A stretch of 64,000 nt of DNA from Marisa cornuarietis (lineage: Eukaryota; Mollusca; Gastropoda; Architaenioglossa; Ampullariidae): assembly GCA_004794655.1 (NCBI GenBank), contig SMMW01000180.1:1-64000 (forward strand), read 5' to 3'. Under the pieces are notes generated by a model that did not search any database, was not told the DNA's origin, and worked only from the letters and a program-made list of their open reading frames with translations. Within the stretch, counting starts at the first letter, position 1, and each line of letters opens with the position of its first letter. Shown piece by piece: positions 57,201 through 64,000 of the stretch. The position numbers and the translations under genes were made by a program.

Positions 57201-59648
57201 ACTGTTAGAACTATAGTTTTTAGTTGTACACAACATAACCAATTAAAATGAGCAGAGAAAACAACAATGCTGGAGTGAATTTATAGCAGTATATACCTTC
57301 ACAACAACAAAAATTGTGATGTTGCAAGTTGTGCATACTCACATCTTGTCTTGAAACACCTGTAACAGAGCAAAACATATAACCCTTTCAACCAATGAAA
57401 ACATGTGGCAACAATGTCAACACTATCTAACAGTTTTTTCCTGCTTTTTTTTTAACTGAAAGATAGGTGTCAGGACGCTTTCTGAATATCTTACTAGTAG
57501 TAAAGTCATAATGTGCAGCCACTGAACATGTAGCTATCAGAGATGTTCTTGAAGGGGAAGAGAAGTTCAGAGAAGTAACCAGAGCAGGAGTCTGCAAAGA
57601 AATTAAAACACAGCACAGACTGTTTGTACTGGATATGAGAACAGATGGGTACCCAGTACAAAAAACGAAGGAGTGATCGACATGATACCGTCTGTTAGCT
57701 ATAAGCACCAGATATGCAGCAGAGTTCTATACTTTCTGGAGTTAATGAAGAAGTTCTGCGGGGCAGACTGCAAGAAAGGAGTTACAGTAATCAAGTCGAG
57801 ATGGAAAAAACCCACAGACAAGAGTGTTGGCAGGGTGTGAAGAGAGAATGTGTCAGATGGCACTGATCTTATGGAGCTCATAATAGGCAGACTGACAGAA
57901 AGCTGTAACATGTTTATCATAATAGACAGACTGACAGAGAGCTGTAACATGTTTATCAAGGGTCATGTCTGCAGTAACAATGAATCCAAAATTTCCGATG
58001 AACAACATGAAGGTGATGTTGGTGTTGCCCACTTTGGCATCCTTGGGCAGACTGATTAGCGATGATTCATTTCTTCTCCTCAAGCAGAAGAGGATGTCTG
58101 TTTTATTATCGTTAAGTTTAAGTTTGTTTCCTACCAGCCAATCTTTGACATCACTGATACCAACTTCCATGGCGTTAATAGCAGATAACAGCAGAGTGAG
58201 ACTCAGATGGCAGAGGAAAGTAGTACAACTGTGTGTTATCAGCATATGATTTATGAGAAACATAATGAGACTGGATGCATAATCAAAGTTGTTTTGTGTA
58301 CAAAATGAACAAAATAAGGTCAAGTACTGAGTAGTCTTGGGAGACCCTGCAAGAAAGGAGAGTACGGTGGGATATTTGACCGTCGATAATCTGGACCAAT
58401 AAAGAACTAAAAGACCTTACAGAGTAACAGTTCAAACATATGGAATGGAGATTTGCACTGATAAGAGCAAAGTAATGGTCATTGGCACTGGTAAAGCAGA
58501 GCTCTACATGAACAGAGTTTGGCTTGAAGAGGTACGCAACTTTAAGTACTTGGGAGCCACTGTCTCCAAAGATGGCAGCTCAACAACAGATATCATCAGG
58601 ATCACAACACCTTTAGCAGCAATGACTAGGCTGGGCAGAGTCTGGTGTAGTCATAATATCAGCTTTACTATCAAGTACTATCTGTATAAATCCCTCATGG
58701 TACTGATCCTACATTACAGATGTGAAAAGTAATGTAGACAGTTTTGTTACCACTTAATTTTGAACAGCCAGGACTTTCTAAAACTAAATGCAAACAAAAA
58801 AAAAGAAAGAGAGAAAATGAAACCTGTGTCACCTTGTCTAAATATGCTTTCCGGTACGGGTGCTTTGAACGATTCAGTTTCCCGCATGAAAATATCAGGT
58901 AGGGCAGCACATGGTCCAGCAATGGGATATGTATTTGTATTCCCAGCATCATTCTCTCTGGATTGTAAACAACAAGATTGTTTCTGACTTGAACTAAGCA
59001 TCTCAACATCCGAAGATGCTTGTATGGGGAAGGACAATGTCATATGTCTGCTTGGGTCCTGTGACAGTGAAAAGTTACTATAAATGGATTGCACAAACTC
59101 TGCACAGTGTTCTTGAGATGATTCTCTTAGCGCAACAATGAACTTTTCAAAACAGCGGTGTGGTCGTCTAGCCAGTTCATCCAGCATTCTTCTAGTCTGT
59201 TCTCTGTTAGTCGGACCAGCCTGAAACATAGGCAGAGATTCACAAATAAGGATTTGACAACCAAAACTATCTTTCTTCATTTTCATGATCAACACTTTTG
59301 CTGACAGTTTTGTCTATTTAATGGTGTGTGTGTATTGAGATTCAAGAACATTACACCAAACAAAGAAATGTGAGTGTAAGATAACCAGACTCCCACATTC
59401 TGTCCATCCCTCCCACAAAGACAGTCACATATGGACAACGGACATTCTCCCTGACAAAAATCAATCGCCTCCTTTATGCCTTTTCATTAGTAGAGTTGAC
59501 TGTATAATACTCATACCATGATCCTTTCTCTCATTGCATCAGAGAAGATATCTTGTACAATCAGGTGGTCCATCAAATCCCTCATTACAACGTTGTCCAG
59601 TAAAAATACGCGACTCTTGCGCAGCGCTTCACGCATTCTTTCATCCAT
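50250..59648 (-). CDS. CARD-containing initiator caspase, complete, 8 coding exons
   Basis: Cysteine protease of apoptosis with an N-terminal CARD, like caspase-2/-9. Exons in gene order: 59648-59517, 59220-58833, 57359-57343 (17-nt micro-exon), 52952-52785, 51984-51762, 51297-51148, 50661-50552, 50378-50250. Phases agree throughout and give 438 residues. CARD is at ~1-90. The p20 begins about residue 180 and includes Arg188 (DPRGLALVIN), catalytic His263 (LSHGGKDG) and catalytic Cys307 (IQACRGD). The p10 begins near ADMSDICLIHSTVSG and includes Arg365 (YVSYRHVRDGSPF), ending KWYFRPSGGFTPYLSQ. The intersubunit linker has Asp residues for processing. The substrate-loop motif reads S-Y-R, where many caspases have S-W-R. 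A pyrimidine tract and CAG just before 59658 indicate a spliced 5' UTR exon upstream. The order of similarity among caspase-2, -9 and mollusc-specific types is undecided. Confidence 0.95.
51762..52952 (-). CDS. Caspase exons 4-5: large catalytic subunit (p20)
   Basis: Exon 4 reads EYPMDTDPRGLALVINVEEF and MPRREGSVTDMNQLDDLFNY LGI. Exon 5 reads EIHGYLKAFSKHDELKKVSC, LVVAVLSHGGKDGVIYGSDG and KPKLILIQACRG. Both catalytic residues, His and Cys, are present with their family contexts. The intron between them (51985-52784) contains a LINE 3' end at 52378-52668. Confidence 0.96.
52378..52668 (+). mobile_element. LINE 3' end, same family as 30540-30795
   Basis: CTTAAGATGCAACTTTTCAG, then the 3' UTR with GCATGGTTGTTGGTGATTCA, AAGTGCTTTGAGCAAATCAT and GGAAAAGCGCTATATAAATG, ends in ATTATTATTATT. 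It is antisense within the caspase intron between exons 4 and 5. The GCGCTATATAAAT-ATT end is typical of CR1/L2-like LINEs and their SINE partners. Confidence 0.85.
53100..54740. other. Caspase intron 3 block with tandem repeats; possible terminal-repeat element
   Basis: 53130-53225 has short AT-rich repeats (ATTTGTATTTATTGGG). 53890-53960 repeats AATCAATATATGACAATAA-GCAG. 54228-54400 is a 66-bp tandem. 53500-54740 is compositionally distinct from its flanks (CA- and CT-rich) and contains GTGTCAGGAACACAC at its left and TGACACCCTGTTACAG at its right. This could be an LTR-like or other mobile insertion, but I cannot define ends or duplications. Confidence 0.35.
54228..54400. repeat. Tandem repeat, 66-bp unit, ~2.6 copies
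   Basis: CAGAATCCCCCAGCAGACAC, ACAGCAACTGGGGAAACATT, TCAAACGCCAGCAATACTCT, GAGTAT repeats at 54228, 54294 and 54360 with very few differences, so it is recent. Confidence 0.92.
55121..57091 (+). mobile_element. CR1/L2-type LINE, 5'-truncated, with long reverse-transcriptase frame
   Basis: The element begins before or near 55121 with the legible end of the pre-RT region (KFLPVSETDVKAVILKAK). The RT frame then runs to TAA at 56820. The 3' UTR ends with AAGCGCTAAGAGCATGCTCT, GCGCTATAAAAATCTTCACT and ATT repeats near 57087. The endonuclease domain is missing. It lies in the caspase intron between exon 4 and the micro-exon, antisense to the gene. A nearly identical truncated 3' end is in enolase intron 3. 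Confidence 0.93.
55313..56820 (+). CDS. LINE reverse transcriptase (partial ORF2)
   Basis: The 506-codon open frame (counting from 55300) encodes the RT fingers and palm. It includes FRPVSNLSFLSKIIEK-type text (read here as YCPVSNLSFLSKIIEKIV), LLDLSAAFDTIDHSLLLHRL (motif A Asp), GVPQGSVLGPVLFILYTKPL (motif B), SYADDTQLY (motif C, catalytic YADD) and GFIVTDDMTLDRHV. The C-terminal [26 protein letters not shown] follows. Its start is joined to the preceding frame (55121-55312) by what looks like a 2-bp TA gain at GAGTTATAGATCC, where GAGTTAGATCC would be in frame. So the protein is broken once but otherwise intact, and it lacks endonuclease. It serves copying of the LINE and has no link to the caspase. 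Confidence 0.92.
57343..57359 (-). CDS. Caspase micro-exon, 17 nt (predicted)
   Basis: Exon 2 ends after one base of a codon, whereas the p20 exon must start at a codon border (GAG TAT CCA ATG GAC), so one more exon with 17 nt modulo 3 is required. On the minus strand GCTCTGTTACAG|GTGTTTCAAGACAAGAT|GTGAGT provides a strong acceptor and donor around exactly 17 nt. It restores the frame as ...RQ-GVSRQD-EYPMD.... It lies in the sequence left of the LINE-related blocks at 57.4-58.7 kb. Predicted from phase and consensus only. Confidence 0.6.
57440..58370 (-). mobile_element. LINE relic, RT C-terminal half, frameshifted
   Basis: On the minus strand, GISDVKDWLVGNKLKLNDNK then TDILFCLRRRNESSLISLPK and GFIVTADMTLDKHVTALCQS align with the long LINE above (SDVKGWMLKNKLKLNDDKTE; GFIVTDDMTLDRHV). 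It is therefore a diverged relative in the opposite orientation. The YADD region is in another frame. A ~48-bp segment encoding DKHVTA-CQS-YY is duplicated in tandem near 57870-57960. Confidence 0.85.
58441..58735 (+). mobile_element. RTE-type LINE fragment
   Basis: The reading CTDKSKVMVIGTGKAELYMN, RVWLEEVRNFKYLGATVSKD GSSTTD and YYLYKSLMVLILHYRC is the post-palm segment of RTE-like LINE reverse transcriptases (family pattern: DKSKVMV ... LEEV..FKYLG..ISKDG). It is truncated on both sides and ends about 100 bp from caspase exon 2. Confidence 0.85.
58833..59648 (-). CDS. Caspase exons 1-2: CARD prodomain and linker
   Basis: Exon 1 (44 codons) reads MDERMREALRKSRVFLLDNV then VMRDLMDHLIVQDIFSDAMR. 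Exon 2 continues AGPTNREQTRRMLDELARRP, then HRCFEKFIVALRESSQEHCA EFV. This is the six-helix CARD pattern with the family's L-L-D.L...P..CF..F..AL motif. The CARD is split after helix 3. A long Ser/Pro/Gln-rich linker (to residue 173) follows, with several Asp residues. The donor is probably CAAG|GTGACA (58833); a second one 9 bp on, CACAG|GTTTCA, is in the same phase. Confidence 0.9.
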
Positions 59649-59657
59649 TCTGAGGCC

Positions 59658-60798
59658 TCTGAAGAAAAAAAAAATGAATCCCGTAGACTGTGTAGGTTTA
59701 TATTATTAATATTCTAAACAAAACGGCATATGATAGCCAGAACTAAAATACTGCTCGTGTGTCATTTTCAAGAATGAGTCAATAAACTTTTGCCATTACA
59801 TTTAAAGTACAAACAAGATTTTATACGGTCTTCAGAAAAGTTTATTTTCAAAGCTTTCGTTGCCTGCGGTACCTCCAAAAACCTCTCGAATAAAATATTA
59901 CAAATAAAATTCCTCTATACATATATAATAGCAAAATACATAGACGACACCTGAATCACATTTTTCACAGCCTTCTTATGATATAGCCAAAGAGGAGTTT
60001 ATATATCTACATTCTATGATATATATATTTATAGCCTGCACTGGGGATGGGCAGATCTGAAATGATCGACACTTCCGTGTTCAAGTCTGATTGAGACGAG
60101 ATACATTTCGAGTGAGATCCCATACAGCTCATGACCAGTTTTCATTGGTTTATTGTATCATTAGGTTTTATTTTCACACAAACATTCATTATTCGTTTTT
60201 ATTTAGCTAGTTTGTATGTATTCGAATTAAATATATGGCCCTGAGGTTTATCGAAGTACGTAAATTTGTAGGCGATTCGTGTCTACTTTCGCTTTTAGGA
60301 CCCTGCAGACTAGACCAAACAAAAAACAAAACAACTTAAGTCACCAAACAAAACCAGGCTTCAAAGTTTATTTGACATTGAGATTTCAGCTGTAACTGAT
60401 ATTACAGTTCACGGCAACAGTGTCGCGACACACACTAACAAAGGATGTTCCGGAGATTCCTTGAAAACATTTTTATTAGAATAGACTATTCGTAAGCAAC
60501 ACTTCTAATTCATTAATTAATCATGATCTGGACAATAATTGCGTAATATTTATTAGCATTCATATTGCTAATAACCTCATAATCTATGTCAAAGTTGACA
60601 TTATAAAGATAATAGTTTAAATAAGATGTATTTATACTGTACTGAGTGTACTCTATATACAGACCGACATCAAGAGGCCGACAACTCCACAACAAATTAG
60701 AGTGCCTTCCCTTGTCTGGCGGCTGCTGTAATGAAGTAGAGAGAGGTATGTCTGTCAATCACCATCCTTTGTCGTATTCGTCTGCTGTACGCAACTAC
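59658..60798. other. Upstream region of the caspase gene; no gene seen
   Basis: A spliced 5' UTR exon and the caspase promoter should lie in or beyond this AT-rich stretch, but neither can be placed. Around 60030-60110 a GTGTTCAAGTCTG run resembles a B-box, with too little else for a SINE call. Confidence 0.45.
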
Positions 60799-61103
60799 AC
60801 AACAGCACTTCAAGTCGTACTTCCTCCATGTGATGTCCACAACAGCACTACAAGTCGTACATCTCCCATCTGATGTACATAACAACACCACAATCGTACA
60901 TCTCCCATCTGATGTACACAAGAGCACGCCCATCTACGCACACGTACACGCCCATCTAATGTACATAACAGCACTACAGGGTGAAACATCATCTATCTGC
61001 TGCAAACAACAACACTACAAAGTGTATCTGCTGTAAACAACAGCACTATAAGTCGTACATCTTCCATTTGATGTACACAACAGCACTACAAGTCATACAT
61101 CCC
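60799..61103. repeat. Minisatellite, ~41-bp unit, ~7 irregular copies
   Basis: The unit is AACAGCACTACAAGTCGTAC then ATCTCCCATCTGATGTACAC. Copies differ by substitution and partial deletion, e.g. ACACCACAATCGTACATC. No gene. Confidence 0.88.
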
Positions 61104-61495
61104 TCATGAATATACACCCTCGATCTTTACGGGCACTCGTTCACGTTGCTTTACTTTCGAACGAAGAGTGCGCCAGCATGTTCCACCATTCTCCAACACA
61201 CAGCCAGACACTATCCACATCTGTTGACGCCTATCTCCAAGCTATTAATTGGTACCCACATGTTTCAGTTTGTGTATCAACTTGTAAGCTTCGTTTTTGG
61301 AGGTGACATTTTCTTTTCGTATTTGTTTTTATTCATTTTTTAATTGCCTGCCGTTCTTTTTCTTTAATTATTATTATTATTATTATTTTTCTCGTTTCCT
61401 GTTTCTTTACTGGTTTATTGTAGGATTTAGTTGTGGTATGACCTCCAAACGCATTTGTGATGCTAATATATGTCCGCTTCTCAACATGACATAGC

Positions 61496-61840
61496 TAGAG
61501 CTGGCGCTAGGGGATGCCGGATTAGGGAAAATAGAATTGCGGGGCCTTTAGAAGCCGGCACAACATACGTAGTAGGGCAATAAAAAGTGTTGGATGTCTT
61601 CCGAATAATGATTAACCATGCATATGTCCATATCATATTTATAACAAAAACTGGCAAAACTAACTCACACAGTAACGCGTAAACGAATTTACTCCCCTAA
61701 AAAGGAAAAGGACATGAATTTTTAGAATTTCAAGCAAATGACGGACTATCTCATCCCGACGGTGCAGTTATTAGCGCGGGGCCCCCATCATCGCGGGGCC
61801 TTGGGCAGTCGCCCCCCTCCCCCTCCTAGCGCCGACTCTG
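61496..61840. mobile_element. hAT-type MITE, ~345 bp
   Basis: The left end TAGAGCTGGCGCTAGGGG and the right end, in reverse complement, CAGAGTCGGCGCTAGGAGG, are inverted repeats starting with the hAT-like CAGAG (C to T at the left). ACATAGC (61489-61495) and ACATAGCC (61841-61848) flank it as a near-8-bp target duplication. The interior is GC-rich, with GCGGGGCCTT twice. No transposase frame. Confidence 0.78.
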
Positions 61841-61848
61841 ACATAGCC

Positions 61849-62660
61849 TTAGTTTGTAGTGCCATACCATTAACCACTAATCACCTACCACCATCACACA
61901 AAAAGCTTGCTACCCCATGATCATGCTTCTTCGTGTCTGCTGTACCAAATCTTCTTTTCCTTCCCAAAATATCACCATCTGACCTACCCCAGTCTCACAA
62001 TGTCCTGCTGGTAGCGATTTGTAGCTTATGGGCAAGTTCCTTCACCCTGCCAAACGGGTGTGGTCTGCATTTCTTTCAACTTTCTTATTGATTTAACTTC
62101 ACTTTTCTCTGTCATCCCACCTCTCCCCCCCCCCATCCCAGCATCAGTTAAGTGGGGATGTGCTCATTGTTAATCAAGGCTCAAATGACTCTTTTCAATT
62201 CGTTCCCATTATCTCTGGGCTCACACATGAGGTGCTCTCTCCTTTTCAAGCAAGATCCCAGCTGAGCTTCTTCCTTTGATGGATCGCCCTGATTTAGCCA
62301 CTCATCTAAAGCCGTTTATCAAATGGATGAGGCTAAATTTCAGATTCTTAAATTCTTTTCCCTTCTCCGGGTTTATATGAAAGTATGTAATGTGTGTGTC
62401 TTGTAAAATGTCTTCATACATTTTGCTGCACTTGGTCAAGTCCAATATGAATGTTTTTATTGAAACATTTACATTTACCACAAACATGGTTTAACTTGGA
62501 TATAAGTGTAAAGCGATTTCCTGCAACATGTATTTCAAGACTTCCAGTGTCGACTTCATCTAGACAAGAACCAGTCTTCATCATGAGCCAATGATAATGG
62601 AGAGGATCTACTATAGAGCCTTTGCACATAATAATGTATAAAATGTGCTCTTTGACTTCT
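61849..62660. other. No feature recognised
   Basis: Mixed-composition sequence with a C9 run near 62130. Minus-strand open frames of 61-71 codons at 62302-62629 (e.g. GSLEIHVAGNRFTLISKLNH) have no domain I can name and no splice context. Confidence 0.45.
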
Positions 62661-62663
62661 GCT

Positions 62664-62840
62664 AGATCTTTGCCAAAATTTGGGATCCGGCGATGAATCT
62701 TTTAACAACCGAGAGGGAAGACTCTCCCACAACGGCTGTGTCCGCGATGGATGCCCTCTGCCCTCCCATGATTTCTCCAGGTAAAACAGCACCGAAGGCA
62801 GAGGGCATCCATCCGGATGCCAAATTTTGGCAAAGATTTT
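62664..62840. repeat. Imperfect inverted repeat (long hairpin)
   Basis: ATCTTTGCCAAAATTTGGGA TCCGG (62666-62690) is the reverse complement, with one mismatch, of CCGGATGCCAAATTTTGGCA AAGAT (62813-62837). Further inside, GATGGATGCCCTCTGCC (62747-62763) pairs exactly with GGCAGAGGGCATCCATC (62797-62813). The loop between the inner arms is about 33 bp. It lies just upstream of an RTE-type LINE fragment. Confidence 0.85.
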
Positions 62841-62867
62841 GACATCATAAACAGCCACGCACATCCG

Positions 62868-63230
62868 GGTTCATCGGAGGGAGGCAGCTCTGTAACTTCC
62901 GCTGTGCCGACTACATCGAGCTGATGGCGGGCAACAACAGCAAGTGACAGACCCCCCCCCCTACCCCATCCGACAAGTCCCCCCGCCAGCGCGAGTGCGC
63001 ACCGGATAGAAATGAGCACGGACAAGAGTAAGGTCATGGTCTACACCGTCGGGTCTAGTAAAGCGCACATCTCAATGAACGGAGTACAACCGGAGAAGGT
63101 GCAGTGCTTCAGATATCTGGGCGACACCATTTCAAAAGACTATCTGCGCAGCGGACTTCGTGTCAGGATCACTAAGCTAACATCCAGTGCTACTCAATCC
63201 TTGGTGCTACACACGCAGCCACAATCTTAT
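62868..63230 (+). mobile_element. RTE-type LINE fragment with lost catalytic motif
   Basis: The sequence reads IGGRQLCNFRCADYIELMAG NNSK, matching the family's GGRTLCNLRFADDIDLMAG with the catalytic FADD changed to CADY. A frameshift and deletion follow, with a poly-C at ~62950. Then comes MSTDKSKVMVYTVGSSKAHI and CFRYLGDTISKD, the same segment as at 58441-58735. It is a dead copy. Confidence 0.82.
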
Positions 63231-64000
63231 CGGCTTTTATTTCACAGGTTTCCCCCAACCACCCAACACTGTAGTTGTGGACGATTTCACGCTTCCGTTG
63301 CTGCTGCTTATAAGGATTCTTGGAGAAAGAACGCTATAACTGCACGGGTCTTCCAATAATGTGTCGAACGTAGAAAAAGGCGACGAAAATTAGTAAGCAT
63401 CGTTGTTTGGCTTGACACTTAAGTAACCCATTGAAACCGATCGTACAATATCAAAGGCTTCGCGAATTTATGCGGGAGCGAGTTTAGGGTCAGTTTAGTG
63501 GCAACACCGTGTCACCATTGAAAGCTGGTGGAAGCTGAAGCCCTTTATGTCCTGGGCAGGCCCCCACCCCACAACTTCTCTAGTTTTGCTCTATTTTAAA
63601 GGTTGTTATCGTCGAGGCAAACGAGTCGTTTTCGTGCTGCGAATCCCGCTAAGTTGATGACTTCCATCAATCTTCTAATTATAGCTGAAATACGTTTGTT
63701 TCATTTAATTGAATCAGGCGAAAACAACTCGTCAAACTGGCGCCAGAACATAATCTGTTATTGTAATCCACAAACATACAACGCCCGCTTGCCCTGAAAT
63801 TTAATCCTTTTAATTTACATTTCATTCTTATATTTTAACTTAAAATATTCATTTTTTCTTTTATTTAATCTTTCTTTATTTCACAAATAATGAAATGAGC
63901 TGGAAAAACTGTTTCAAATACAGAGTCCCAGCTACAGCTGCACATCTTAAAAAAACAATTGTGTTCAATGATATTGATGAATAGTTAAAAATGGAAGAGA
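63231..64000. other. Right end of window; no feature recognised
   Basis: No gene, RNA or mobile element is recognised. The last ~200 bp are AT-rich. A 64-codon frame at 63603-63797 has no domain. Confidence 0.45.

Noticed and set aside
60030..60115. tRNA-SINE upstream of the caspase
   Set aside because: Only a weak B-box-like run was seen, with no A-box and no body shared with the other SINEs.
62302..62629. Short minus-strand frames as a host gene
   Set aside because: They are 61-71 codons long, with no recognisable domain and no convincing splice partners.

Overview
This window is animal nuclear DNA: introns with GT/AG borders, no operons, and a dense load of satellites, minisatellites, LINEs, SINEs and DNA-transposon relics. 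The gene families and the mix of CR1/L2-type and RTE-type LINEs, tRNA-SINEs, hAT MITEs and piggyBac relics fit a lophotrochozoan, probably a gastropod mollusc. That placement is an inference from style and cannot be proven from sequence alone.

Layout. (1) 1-3.8 kb is a satellite array with a ~90-bp unit. (2) 4.4-36.9 kb, minus strand, holds 17 coding exons of an ACAP-family Arf GTPase-activating protein: BAR, PH and ArfGAP domains. Its ankyrin-repeat exons should lie beyond the left edge, so the satellite sits in an intron. ACAP intron 10 (9256-27091) is 17.8 kb long. It carries five unrelated minisatellites, SINEs and, on the opposite strand, a nested two-exon gene (22704-25415) for a secreted leucine-rich-repeat protein. 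(3) 36.9-37.3 kb is a head-to-head promoter region shared by ACAP (minus) and enolase (plus). (4) 39.3-46.5 kb is a complete 12-coding-exon enolase gene of 434 codons plus stop, which is the usual family length. It has an upstream non-coding exon, a LINE 3' end in intron 3, a duplicated splice acceptor in intron 7 and a dead piggyBac transposase in intron 11. (5) 50.2-59.6 kb, minus strand, is a complete CARD-containing initiator caspase. My model has 8 coding exons and 438 residues, and includes a 17-nt micro-exon needed to keep the frame. One of its introns is occupied by a LINE with a 506-codon reverse-transcriptase frame. (6) 59.7-64 kb has no confident host gene. It holds a minisatellite, a hAT-type MITE with near-matching target-site duplications, a long imperfect hairpin and a decayed RTE-type LINE.

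The four host genes are unrelated in function: membrane traffic, extracellular matrix, glycolysis and apoptosis. I see no evidence of a novel multi-gene system. The most notable points are gene-structural: the nested LRR gene, the caspase micro-exon, the duplicated enolase acceptor, repeats hugging the PH exon, and the shared ACAP/enolase promoter. All exon borders were read by eye from splice consensus and phase and have not been tested against transcripts.
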